Shown here piece after piece: positions 42,757 to 50,790 of a DNA stretch of 64,000 bases. Every line of letters starts with the position of its first letter. The first letter of the stretch is position 1. Made by a program: the position numbers and the translations under genes. Origin of the DNA: Actinomyces weissii (lineage in GTDB: Bacteria; Actinomycetota; Actinomycetes; Actinomycetales; Actinomycetaceae); NCBI RefSeq assembly GCF_016598775.1, contig NZ_CP066802.1:124001-188000 (forward strand), in the 5' to 3' direction. The notes beneath the pieces are model-generated. The model saw only the letters and a program-made list of their open reading frames with translations. It made no database searches and was not told where the DNA came from.

Positions 42757-43830
42757 TTACTCCTTGGGCTTGGCGGCGATCTCGTCGTCGAAGCGCTTGG
42801 TGAGGTTCGGCTTGGCCTCTGAGGCCTTGGCGAAGTCGTAGTCCACCAGGGTCAGGGAGTCGAGCCGGACCATCTTGTCGGACACGTTGGCCTGGGGGTG
42901 GGTCAGGGCCTGGTAGGCGCCCACGGTCTGCCCGATGTTCTGGGCCTCGGTGGAGATCGCGAAGTCGATGTACTGCTGGGCGGCGCTCTTGTGCTTGGAG
43001 CCGGCTACCAGCCCCACGCCACCTACCTCGTAGCCGGTCCCCTCCTGGGGGAAGGACACCACCAGGTCGGTCATGCCCTCCTCCTGGTACTTCACGCAGT
43101 CGTGGGAGAAGACCAGGCCGACGGCGGCCTCACCCCGCCCGGCGATCTGGCCGGGGGCCGTGCCGGACTTGGAGTACTGCAGGACGTTGCCGTGCATCTG
43201 CTTCATGTAGTCCAGGCCGGCGTCCTCCCCGTCCAGGCGGGTCACCTGGGTCCACAGGGTGGTGAAGGCGGTGCCGGAGGTGGAGGGGTGGGCCGTGGAG
43301 ATCTGGCCCTTGAGCTTGGGGTCCAGCAGGTCGTCCCAGGAGTCAGGCACCTCCACCCCCAGCTTGTCCAGCGCGGACTTGTTGGAGCAGAAGCCCAGGG
43401 CGCCGATGTACACGCCGGTCCAGTTGCCGGAGGCGTCCTTGTACTTGTCCGGGATCGCGGCGGCCTCCGGGGAGGAGTAGGCCTCCAGCAGCCCCTGGTT
43501 GACGGCCTCGCCGTAGCCGTCCACGGGGCCGCCGTGCCAGACGTCGAACTCCGGGTTGGACTTGGCGGAGGCCAGGCGGGCGACGGTCTCACCGGAGGAC
43601 AGGCGCACGTAGGTGGCCTTGATGCCGGTCTTCTTGGTGAAGGCGTCGGTCCAGGCCTGGCACAGGTCCTCCATGGCGCCGCAGGCCACCGTGATGGAGT
43701 CCCCGGCACCGGCCTCACCTCCGCCTCCGGTGCCAGAGCTGTTAGAGGGGGTGCCGGCACAGGCGGACAGGAGCAGGCTCACGGTGGCCGCCCCGGACAG
43801 TAGAACGCCGACCTTGCGGTTGGTGAACAT
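42757..43830 (-). CDS. Fbp/Afu-type substrate-binding lipoprotein
   Basis: 357 residues from ATG 43830, with AAAGG upstream. Lipobox LLSAC after a 20-residue signal. Family 1-type iron/phosphate-ester binding protein: ITVACGAMEDLCQAWTDAFTKKTGI, VRLSSGETVARL, EFDVWHGGPVDGYGEAV and GFCSNKSALDKLGVEVPDSW. The Cys residues at positions around CGAMEDLC are shared with AfuA-like proteins. Could bind ferric iron, a sugar phosphate or a phosphonate. A two-component system follows upstream, as in phosphate-ester uptake systems (PgtABC, AfuABC-type). Confidence 0.88.
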   Translation of the reverse strand: MFTNRKVGVLLSGAATVSLLLSACAGTPSNSSGTGGGGEAGAGDSITVACGAMEDLCQAWTDAFTKKTGIKATYVRLSSGETVARLASAKSNPEFDVWHGGPVDGYGEAVNQGLLEAYSSPEAAAIPDKYKDASGNWTGVYIGALGFCSNKSALDKLGVEVPDSWDDLLDPKLKGQISTAHPSTSGTAFTTLWTQVTRLDGEDAGLDYMKQMHGNVLQYSKSGTAPGQIAGRGEAAVGLVFSHDCVKYQEEGMTDLVVSFPQEGTGYEVGGVGLVAGSKHKSAAQQYIDFAISTEAQNIGQTVGAYQALTHPQANVSDKMVRLDSLTLVDYDFAKASEAKPNLTKRFDDEIAAKPKE

Positions 43831-43915
43831 GGGTGGGGACCTTTCGGTTGCGGGACGCCACATTGCGTCGACCACTGCCCATGATGCGCGAAGAAAGTGA
43901 CCTGCGGCACCAATT

Positions 43916-43935
43916 GTCTGTGACGGTCTGTGACA
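43916..43935 (-). promoter_or_regulatory. OmpR-type direct-repeat box ahead of the transporter operon
   Basis: Two adjacent 10-bp direct repeats, GTCTGTGACG and GTCTGTGACA, followed by a degenerate third (GTTCTGTTAT). Head-to-tail repeats spaced by one helix turn are typical for OmpR/PhoB-family response regulators. It lies between the transporter operon and the response-regulator gene. Confidence 0.5.
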
Positions 43936-44051
43936 GTTCTGTTATAGATGGGGGTGTGGTGCTCTGTTCTGGGACGTTGAGCCTGGTGCAGGGGCTGCCG
44001 CGCCTGGTCTCTTGCACGCGGGCTGGCTGCCTCTGGCCTGCCCCCACGGGC

Positions 44052-44750
44052 TCACAGCACCGGCATGGTGTAGCCACGGCCCCGGATCGCCAGCACCAGC
44101 TCCCCCGACACCTCCCGCCGCTCCAGGTGACGGCGCAGCCGGTACACCGTGGCGCGCACCATCTCCTTGCCCCCGGCCCGCTCCGCCGTCTCCCACACGG
44201 CGTTCAGCAGGTCCGGCCACTCCAGCACCGTGCCCGCGTGCCGGGCCAGCACCGCCAGCAGCCGCACCTCCGTGTCCGGCAGGGGCACCGCCACCCCCTG
44301 CCAGGTCACCTCCCCGGTCGAGGGCACCACCCGCAGCGGCCCGTTCACGACGACGTCGCCCGCCGTCGTGCCAGAACGACGCAGCACCGCGCTGGCCCGC
44401 AGCGCCAGCTCACGCGGAGAGAAGGGCTTGGTCACGTAGTCGTCCGCCCCAGCCTCCAGGCCGGCGATGCGGTCCTCCTCGTCCCCCAAGGCCGTGAGCA
44501 GGATGATCGGCACGTCCGAGGTGGCCCGGACGCGGCGGCACAGCTCCACACCCCCCAGGTCCGGCAGCATCACGTCCAGCACCACCAGGTCGATCTGCCG
44601 GGAGCGGAGCAGCTCCCAAGCCTCCTCCGCGGTCCCGGCGCTCAAGCAGGTAAAGGACTGCGTCTCCAAGGCGAAGGTGACGATGTAGCGCATCTGGGGC
44701 TCGTCGTCGACCACGAGCGCCACCGGCTGACCCGGCGCGATCGCCTCCAT
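44052..44750 (-). CDS. OmpR-family response regulator
   Basis: 232 residues. Receiver domain with acidic pair DD at 15-16, phospho-acceptor Asp59 (LVVLDVMLPD), a conserved Thr86 and Lys108 (YVTKPFSP). C-terminal winged helix (TEVRLLAVLARHAGTVLEWPDLLNAVW ... RATVYRLRRHLE ... IRGRGYTM). Forms a pair with the histidine kinase 29 bp upstream on the same strand and likely controls the adjacent transporter through the direct-repeat box. Confidence 0.92.
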   Translation of the reverse strand: MEAIAPGQPVALVVDDEPQMRYIVTFALETQSFTCLSAGTAEEAWELLRSRQIDLVVLDVMLPDLGGVELCRRVRATSDVPIILLTALGDEEDRIAGLEAGADDYVTKPFSPRELALRASAVLRRSGTTAGDVVVNGPLRVVPSTGEVTWQGVAVPLPDTEVRLLAVLARHAGTVLEWPDLLNAVWETAERAGGKEMVRATVYRLRRHLERREVSGELVLAIRGRGYTMPVL

Positions 44751-44779
44751 GTGCCACCTCCTGCCTGAGAGCCCTGACC

Positions 44780-45676
44780 CTATTGTGTCCGCTGCGAGCC
44801 TGCCTGTGGGCCGGGATGTGGACCCGGCTGCGCAGGCCCCGGCGGCTCCTGTCCCGAGCGGACCGGGCCGCGCACCGGCAACGACAGGTAGATCGTGGTG
44901 CCCCGCGCCGTCATGGTGTCGATCAGCACCTCACCACCGTGCAGGCCCATGACCTGGCGGGTGATGACCATGCCCAGGCCCACGCCCCGGCTGGCTGGCG
45001 CGTCCAGGGAGTTCTCCGAGCTGTACGGGGTGAACAGGGAGCGCTTCTGCTCCACGGTCATGCCGCTGCCGTCGTCGGAGACCGCCACCAGGGCGGTATC
45101 GTCCGCACAGCTGACACTCACCGTGACCGTGGCCTGCTCTCCCGCGTGCCGCACCGAGTTGGTGACCGTGTTCGCTATCGCCTGCCGCAGCAGACGGGCG
45201 TCCGCCACGATCCGCACCGGCGCCCCGTGAGCCTCCAGCCGGATCGGCACCGGGCTGGAACGGCGCATCTCCTGCACCAGCGTGCGCACCAGGGCGCGCA
45301 GCTCCACCTTGCCCAGGTGCAGGGAGAACAGCTCATGGTCCAGGCGGGCCTGGGTCAGGAAGTCCTCCGCCATGCCGATGGCCTGCTCACAGTTCTCAAT
45401 AATCGTGGTCACGAAGCGGCGCTGCACGTCATTGAGCTCGCCGGGGGTCTCCTCCGCCAGCAGCTCGGCCGAGCCTCGGATCAAGGACAGGGGCGTGCGG
45501 ATCTCGTGGGCCAGGACGTCACGTGGGGTGGAGCGCTCGCGGGCCTGGCTGCGCAGCTGCTCCGCCTCGGTGCGGGCGATGGACACCTGGCGGCGCTGTT
45601 GCACGGCGGCGGCGGTGGCGGCGAGGAGCAGCAGGGCCAGGAGCAGGGTCAGGCTGGTGGTGATCTCAGGGCTCAT
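44780..45676 (-). CDS. Sensor histidine kinase
   Basis: 298 residues. One N-terminal membrane segment (SLTLLLALLLLAATAAAV) with almost no outside loop, so it senses within the membrane or through a partner such as the binding protein. HisKA H-box LAHEIRTPLS with His57. HATPase_c: N-box ANTVTNSVRHA, G1 SDDGSGM, G2 GVGLGMVI. Pro-rich tail. First gene of the two-gene regulatory operon. Confidence 0.92.
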   Translation of the reverse strand: MSPEITTSLTLLLALLLLAATAAAVQQRRQVSIARTEAEQLRSQARERSTPRDVLAHEIRTPLSLIRGSAELLAEETPGELNDVQRRFVTTIIENCEQAIGMAEDFLTQARLDHELFSLHLGKVELRALVRTLVQEMRRSSPVPIRLEAHGAPVRIVADARLLRQAIANTVTNSVRHAGEQATVTVSVSCADDTALVAVSDDGSGMTVEQKRSLFTPYSSENSLDAPASRGVGLGMVITRQVMGLHGGEVLIDTMTARGTTIYLSLPVRGPVRSGQEPPGPAQPGPHPGPQAGSQRTQ

Positions 45677-45870
45677 GGCGTCTGGGGTGGTCCGCTGGGG
45701 CTGGCACGGGCGGGGCTGGACGTGGTGGGCAGCTGCAGGACGGGCTGCGGTCGCATAGGGGGCTGTGGAGGTGAGGCTGGGCCAGGCCCGCGGCTTTCAT
45801 GGGCCCAGGCTATCGAGGAGCTTGCTGATGCAGTGGCTGAGGCGGGGGGGGGCTGGCACGCCCTGGGTTT

Positions 45871-45992
45871 TGTCACTGGCGGAGGGTTAGCAGCTGGTTC
45901 GCGCGGTGTGCCTGGTGGGGGAGTGTTGGGATTGCAACGATCTACTGGTCGGTGGTCGGGGGCGGGGTGGTGCTAGCCCTCCGCCAGTGACA
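45871..45992. repeat. MITE-like 122-bp inverted-repeat element
   Basis: 22-bp terminal inverted repeats (45871-45892 and 45971-45992, one mismatch) enclose 78 bp without coding potential. The right end contains CCTCCGCCAGTGACA, also found at 39479-39493. The surrounding 45677-46047 gap holds nothing else recognisable. Confidence 0.7.
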
Positions 45993-46047
45993 GCTTTCCC
46001 AGGAGCGCGAGCCGCGGCGGCGCGCTGACTAGCCCCAGGCGCGGGGG

Positions 46048-48753
46048 TCAGGGCTGGGGCGCGGCCTCCAGCAGGAGGGACAGCAGCACGGCGGCCCCGG
46101 CCTTGTCCAAGGGCTCGTTGTTGTTGCCGCACTTGGGGGACTGCACGCATGAGGGGCAGCCAGCCGCGCAGCCGCACTGCTCCAGGACGTCTAGGGTGGC
46201 GCGCAGCCAGCGAGCCCCGGCCCGGTAGCCGCGCTCCGCGAATCCGGCTCCACCGGCGTGGCCGTCGTGCACGAACACGGTGGGGCTCAGGGTGTCCGGG
46301 TGCAGCGCGGTGGACAGGCCGCCGATGTCCCAGCGGTCACAGGTGGCGAGCAGGGGCAGCATCCCGATGGCGGCGTGCTCGGCGGCGTGCAGGGCCCCAG
46401 GGAGGCGGTCTGGGGTGAGTCCCACCGCCTGGCACTGCTCGGTGGTGATGGTCCACCACACGGCGGAGGTGGGCATCTTGTGCTCGGGCAGCTCCAGGGG
46501 CTGCTGGGACACCACCTCCCAGCCGGGTGGCCGCAGCTGCATGAAGCCCGTCACCTGGCTGGTGACCTCCACCGAGCCGAAGGCCCAGGTCACCTCGCGA
46601 CCCCACTCCTGGCGTTCACGTTCGGCCAGGACCCGCACGGTCGACTGGGTCCGGGCGCGGGTGCGGTACCCCAGGGCGGGGCGCTCACGGACCAGCGCAG
46701 CCTGGGGCGTGAGCTCCTCGACCAGCAGCACCCGGCCCTGGTGGACGTACACGGCCCCTGGGTGCACGGTGGCGTCGGCCCGCGACCCGTCCACGGTGCC
46801 GATAACCGTGCCGGTGGCGGCCTCCACGATGGGCACGTCCGGTGGACCCTCCCCGCGCAGGCTGGTGAGGTCCTGCGCCCGGCCGGGCAGGGCGGTGTTC
46901 CAGTACCAGCCGGTGGGGCGGCGTCGTAGTGCCCCGCGTGCGGCCAGGTCCGCCAGCAGGGAGCTGTCGGGCAGGCCGAACAGGGGCAGGTCGCTGTCCT
47001 GCAGCGGGTACTCGGAGGCGGCGGCGCACAGGTGCGGGGCGAGTACGTAGGGGTTGGCCGGGTCGAACACGGTGGCTTCCGGGCCAGCGAAGACCTCCTG
47101 GGGGTGGTGCACCAGGTAGGCGTCCAGGGGGTTGTCGCTGGCGATCAGGACGGCGACGCCGGGGGCACCGGCGCGTCCGGCACGCCCGGCCTGCTGGCCC
47201 AGGCTCACGCGGGTGCCAGGCCACCCGGCGATGATGACGGCGTCCAGGCCGGTGACGTCGATGCCGAGCTCTAGGGCGTTGGTGGTGGCCAGGGCCCGCA
47301 GGCTCCCGTCGCGCAGGCCGGTCTCCAGGGCGCGGCGCTCCTCGGGCAGGTAGCCGCCCCGGTAGGCGGCGACGGCGTCCATGAGCCGGGGCTCGCTGCG
47401 GGAGAGCAGCTCCCGGGTGTGCTCGGCCACCACCTCCGCGCTGCGTCGGGAGCGTACGAATACCAGGGCCCGGGCCCCCACGGTGAGCAGGTCGGTGAGC
47501 AGCTCGGCGGCCTCGGTGACGGCGGAGCGGCGCTCTGCAGGGTCGGCGTCCTGGCTGTCAGGCAGCGGTGGCCGGGCAGGCAGCGAGTCGGGAGAGCCAG
47601 GTTGGTGAGGGGTGGCGGCAGCTGCGTTCGCGGCGTCGAGGGCCGTGGGGGCGCTGGCAGGCGGCCCCTGACCGGCTCGGGGGACAGGGGCCTGGGCTAC
47701 GACTTGTTCGGGCGGGCAGCCGTGCCCAGGGGACGGGCGGGGCTCGGTGAGGTGGTCTGGGGCCGCACTGGCCTGCTGGCGGGCTGAGGTGCCTGGCGAG
47801 TGTCCCGGTGCCGGGTCGGGGCAGTCTCCAAGCGCTGTTCCCCACAGGTCCCAGGGGTCCTTGAGTGCAGGCTGCCACAGGGCCAGGGTCTGCTCGCCGC
47901 GCGGGGAGGCGTCGTCGGTGACAGCGGTGACCTGCTCGGGGGCGACGCCGATCAGCCGGGCGGCGGTCAGGGCCGGTTCGGCGGCGGTGGCGGAGGCGCA
48001 CAGGACAGTAGGCCCAGGCGAGTCTGGTTGCAGACGGCGGGCCAGGCGCAGCAGGCGGCGCAGTACCAGGGCCACGTGCGCGCCCAGCACGCCCCGGTAG
48101 GCGTGGCACTCATCCACCACCACGTACCGCAGGGAGCGCAGCAGCCTGGCCCAGCGCTCATGGCCGGGCAGCAGGGAGAAGTGCAGGAAGTCAGGGTTTG
48201 TCAGGACGACGTCGGCGTGGGCGCGCACCCAGTCCCGCTCCGGCAGTGGGGTGTCGCCGTCGCAGGTGCCGGTGAGGACGGTGCGTGGGGCGCCGTCGCC
48301 CTGTACCGCCTCGATCTCACTGACCAGGCGGGCCAGCGCGGCGGCCTGGTCGGCGGCCAGGGCCTTGGTGGGGGAGAGGTACAAGGTGGTGGGGCGGCGG
48401 CCGTGCTGGCTGATGCGGGTGCTGACGGCGTTGGCGCGCTGTGCGGCCAGGACCGCGGAGAGTGCGGGCAGCCAGGCGGCCAGAGACTTGCCGGAGCCTG
48501 TTCCGGTGGCGATCACCGTGTGACGGCCAGCGTGCAGGGACTCCGCGGCGGCGGCCTGGTGGGTCCAGGGGGCGCCGATGCCCAGGTGCTGGTAGGCGCG
48601 GACCAGGGCCGGGTCCGCCCAGGCGGGCCAGCTGGTGGTCCGGCCGGGGCGGGCGGGTGTGCGTTCCAGGTGGATGAGCCTGCCGTCACGCGCGCCGATG
48701 CTGGTCAGGACCTCGGTGAGGTCCCGAGCGGAGGCGTGTGGCAGGTCGGTCAT
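46048..48753 (-). CDS. DECH-box helicase with C-terminal Cys cluster (helicase/secretion neighbourhood type)
   Basis: 901 residues. Motif I ATGTGSGKS (82-90), DECH box in VVVDECHAYRG (~212), and motif VI region LGQQAGRAGRAG. The C terminus has a DUF1998-like Zn cluster: CGCAAGCPSCVQSPKCG, similar to YprA/MrfA and Hrq1 repair helicases. Between the two RecA lobes is ~100 residues of Pro/Ala/Ser-rich insertion. In Actinobacteria this helicase is normally beside the Tad pilin genes; here it is separated from them by ~8 kb. Likely 3'-5' DNA helicase in repair or in DNA traffic. Confidence 0.88.
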   Translation of the reverse strand: MTDLPHASARDLTEVLTSIGARDGRLIHLERTPARPGRTTSWPAWADPALVRAYQHLGIGAPWTHQAAAAESLHAGRHTVIATGTGSGKSLAAWLPALSAVLAAQRANAVSTRISQHGRRPTTLYLSPTKALAADQAAALARLVSEIEAVQGDGAPRTVLTGTCDGDTPLPERDWVRAHADVVLTNPDFLHFSLLPGHERWARLLRSLRYVVVDECHAYRGVLGAHVALVLRRLLRLARRLQPDSPGPTVLCASATAAEPALTAARLIGVAPEQVTAVTDDASPRGEQTLALWQPALKDPWDLWGTALGDCPDPAPGHSPGTSARQQASAAPDHLTEPRPSPGHGCPPEQVVAQAPVPRAGQGPPASAPTALDAANAAAATPHQPGSPDSLPARPPLPDSQDADPAERRSAVTEAAELLTDLLTVGARALVFVRSRRSAEVVAEHTRELLSRSEPRLMDAVAAYRGGYLPEERRALETGLRDGSLRALATTNALELGIDVTGLDAVIIAGWPGTRVSLGQQAGRAGRAGAPGVAVLIASDNPLDAYLVHHPQEVFAGPEATVFDPANPYVLAPHLCAAASEYPLQDSDLPLFGLPDSSLLADLAARGALRRRPTGWYWNTALPGRAQDLTSLRGEGPPDVPIVEAATGTVIGTVDGSRADATVHPGAVYVHQGRVLLVEELTPQAALVRERPALGYRTRARTQSTVRVLAERERQEWGREVTWAFGSVEVTSQVTGFMQLRPPGWEVVSQQPLELPEHKMPTSAVWWTITTEQCQAVGLTPDRLPGALHAAEHAAIGMLPLLATCDRWDIGGLSTALHPDTLSPTVFVHDGHAGGAGFAERGYRAGARWLRATLDVLEQCGCAAGCPSCVQSPKCGNNNEPLDKAGAAVLLSLLLEAAPQP

Positions 48754-48903
48754 GGGGCCAGTGTGCCGCAGGGATCTGACAGGAACGGTCCCGCCTCTGC
48801 CTGCACCTAACCGGTAGGCTTCCGCAGCCCCAGTGACGTCGGTCCCCGATCCTCCTGGTTGGTGTCCGTAGCCGCTGCCGGCCCCCGGCGATGTCGGCCC
48901 GCC

Positions 48904-50208
48904 CTACGGCGTCTCCTGGCTCGCCAGGGCTGCTGCGGCCTCCTCGCGGTCCCGCTGCAGCTCGGCCCTTCCGGTGGGGGAGACCAGGAAGGCCCACAGG
49001 ACGAAGACGATGGTGGCGACCCCGGTAACGGTAATCACCCCACCAACGCCCACAACCGTGGACAAGGGTCCAAAGACCGCCACCCCCAGGGGCATTCCGA
49101 GCGTGAAGGACAGCGTGAACTGGGACATGAGCCGCCCCATGTACTCCTCGTTCACGCGCTTCTGCACCTCGGTCATGGCGGGGGTGGCGAACAGGGGCAC
49201 GAACAGGCCGCACAGGAAGTTCATCAGGAAGATCACCCACACGTTGGGGGAGGCCGTGATACCGAGCGCGAACACCCCGAAGGAGGCTGAGGAGACCATC
49301 AGCATCCGCATATCCGCCTTCTTGGCCAGGACGGTGGACACGGCCACCCCGCCGCAGATCATGCCTACCTGGAAGCTGATCTCGATACCGGTCAGTGCCC
49401 AAACGCCCTCGCCGAACTTCTGCGTCACCAGCAGCGGCACCAGGAAGTTCGGGCCGACTATCAGCAGGATCACTACGGCCTGCAGCCCGATCAGCCACAG
49501 GAAGAAACGGTGGCTGGCGGTGTAGCGCAGACCGTCCACCAGCTCGGCCAGGAAGGCTGACTGCTCCCGGTGCGGCGGTGTGGCGCGCACGCGCAGCAGC
49601 AGCAGGATACCGATCCCGACGGCGGCGGTGACGACGTCGACGAACAGGGTGGGCTGCACGCCCCCCAGCCCGTAGATGATGCCGCCAGCCACAGGTGAGG
49701 CGATACCGATCAGGCTCTGGCAGGTGGTGTTGATGCCGTTGACCCGCAGCAGGTGCTCCTCAGGCACCATGCTGGGGATCAGGGCGGAGACCGCAGGCTG
49801 CTGGAACCCGGCGCCCACCGAGCGGATGAGTACCACCAGGAAGATGATCCACAGGCTGTAGCTCCCGCGAGCCATCAGCAGCGCCAGCACCAGGGTGGAC
49901 AGGGCGATAGCCGCGTCGGGCACGATTATCAGCAGCTTGCGGTTGATCCGGTCGGCCAGGGTGCCGCCGAACAGGCTGATAACCGCCTGCGGCAGGAAGG
50001 CGAACAGGGCGTACAGGGTGACGACGTTGGCGGACTTGGTCTCCAGGGTCAGGTGCCACATGATGGCGAACTGCACCAGGGAGGAGCCGAACAGGGACAG
50101 CAGCTGCCCGGTCAGGAACCAGGCGGTGTTCCGCTTCCAGTGCGGCGTGCCGGTGCTGCCCGCAGGCGGGGACGGGTGAGTGGCTGACGCGGAGCTAGGT
50201 TCATGCAC
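48904..50208 (-). CDS. MFS transporter (MefA-like exporter)
   Basis: About 434 residues; GTG 50208 is preferred, but the frame is open to a GTG at 50274. Twelve membrane segments. N-terminal FLTGQLLSLFGSSLVQFAIMWHL and the loop motif GTLADRINRKLLIIVPDA identify the macrolide-efflux-like MFS branch. It could export a drug or metabolite; single gene, substrate unknown. Confidence 0.88.
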   Translation of the reverse strand: MHEPSSASATHPSPPAGSTGTPHWKRNTAWFLTGQLLSLFGSSLVQFAIMWHLTLETKSANVVTLYALFAFLPQAVISLFGGTLADRINRKLLIIVPDAAIALSTLVLALLMARGSYSLWIIFLVVLIRSVGAGFQQPAVSALIPSMVPEEHLLRVNGINTTCQSLIGIASPVAGGIIYGLGGVQPTLFVDVVTAAVGIGILLLLRVRATPPHREQSAFLAELVDGLRYTASHRFFLWLIGLQAVVILLIVGPNFLVPLLVTQKFGEGVWALTGIEISFQVGMICGGVAVSTVLAKKADMRMLMVSSASFGVFALGITASPNVWVIFLMNFLCGLFVPLFATPAMTEVQKRVNEEYMGRLMSQFTLSFTLGMPLGVAVFGPLSTVVGVGGVITVTGVATIVFVLWAFLVSPTGRAELQRDREEAAAALASQETP

Positions 50209-50387
50209 CCTCGCAACATACCGGAGCCGTGCCAGTGGGGGACTGCGGGCCTGGCTGCTTGGAGGAGGTTCCACTTCCGTGCGGCTGTGTGCAGGCCTGG
50301 TAGGGCTCGCGCGGGTGTGCCAGTATTGGCTGGGTGGTGGTCGTTCTAGTCGGCCTGGATATTGAGTCTTGCGGGAAAGGTGATGCG

Positions 50388-50747
50388 ATGCCTCGCATGT
50401 ACGACTGCACTCGTCCTTGGCGAGACCAGCTTGACGAGCCCGCTATTGAGGCCATGATCCGTACCTATGCTCCTGCGGCCCTTGAGCGCCTGGGCCTGGA
50501 GCGGCTCCTGACCGTCAAGCGTATGATCGAGGAGTACCGCGCTGGGAACCTCGGGCGTGACGAGCTGGTTACGCTTGCTGCCCACTACGACGGCCTCACC
50601 GTCCCGCGCACTCCCCTGGGCGAGGATCCCGAACCCTCGCCTCCGGAGGGCTCGCGCGGCTGGGACCTCTACGTTGCCGGTTTCCACCAGCTCATCGACG
50701 ATGAGCTTTACGACGAACTGCTAGAGGCGATGTCCGACAAGACCTGA
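50388..50747 (+). CDS. Probable antitoxin partner of the zeta toxin
   Basis: 119 residues from ATG 50388, with AAAGG seven bases upstream. Acidic, helical, no known DNA-binding motif seen (DEPAIEAMIRTYAPAALERLGLERLLTVKRMIEEYRAG). It sits 43 bp before the zeta-type kinase gene, in the place where zeta antitoxins are normally encoded, and has the size and charge expected of one. Function is by context only. Confidence 0.6.
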   Translation: MPRMYDCTRPWRDQLDEPAIEAMIRTYAPAALERLGLERLLTVKRMIEEYRAGNLGRDELVTLAAHYDGLTVPRTPLGEDPEPSPPEGSRGWDLYVAGFHQLIDDELYDELLEAMSDKT

Positions 50748-50790
50748 GCAGGAGCCTGTGGAACCAGGCCCTGTCGGATACGATCGGGGC

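Noticed and set aside
39508..43830. Naming the transporter FbpABC (ferric iron)
   Set aside because: Iron, phosphonate and sugar-phosphate importers share this architecture; no iron-binding tyrosine pair could be confirmed by eye, so no gene symbols are given.
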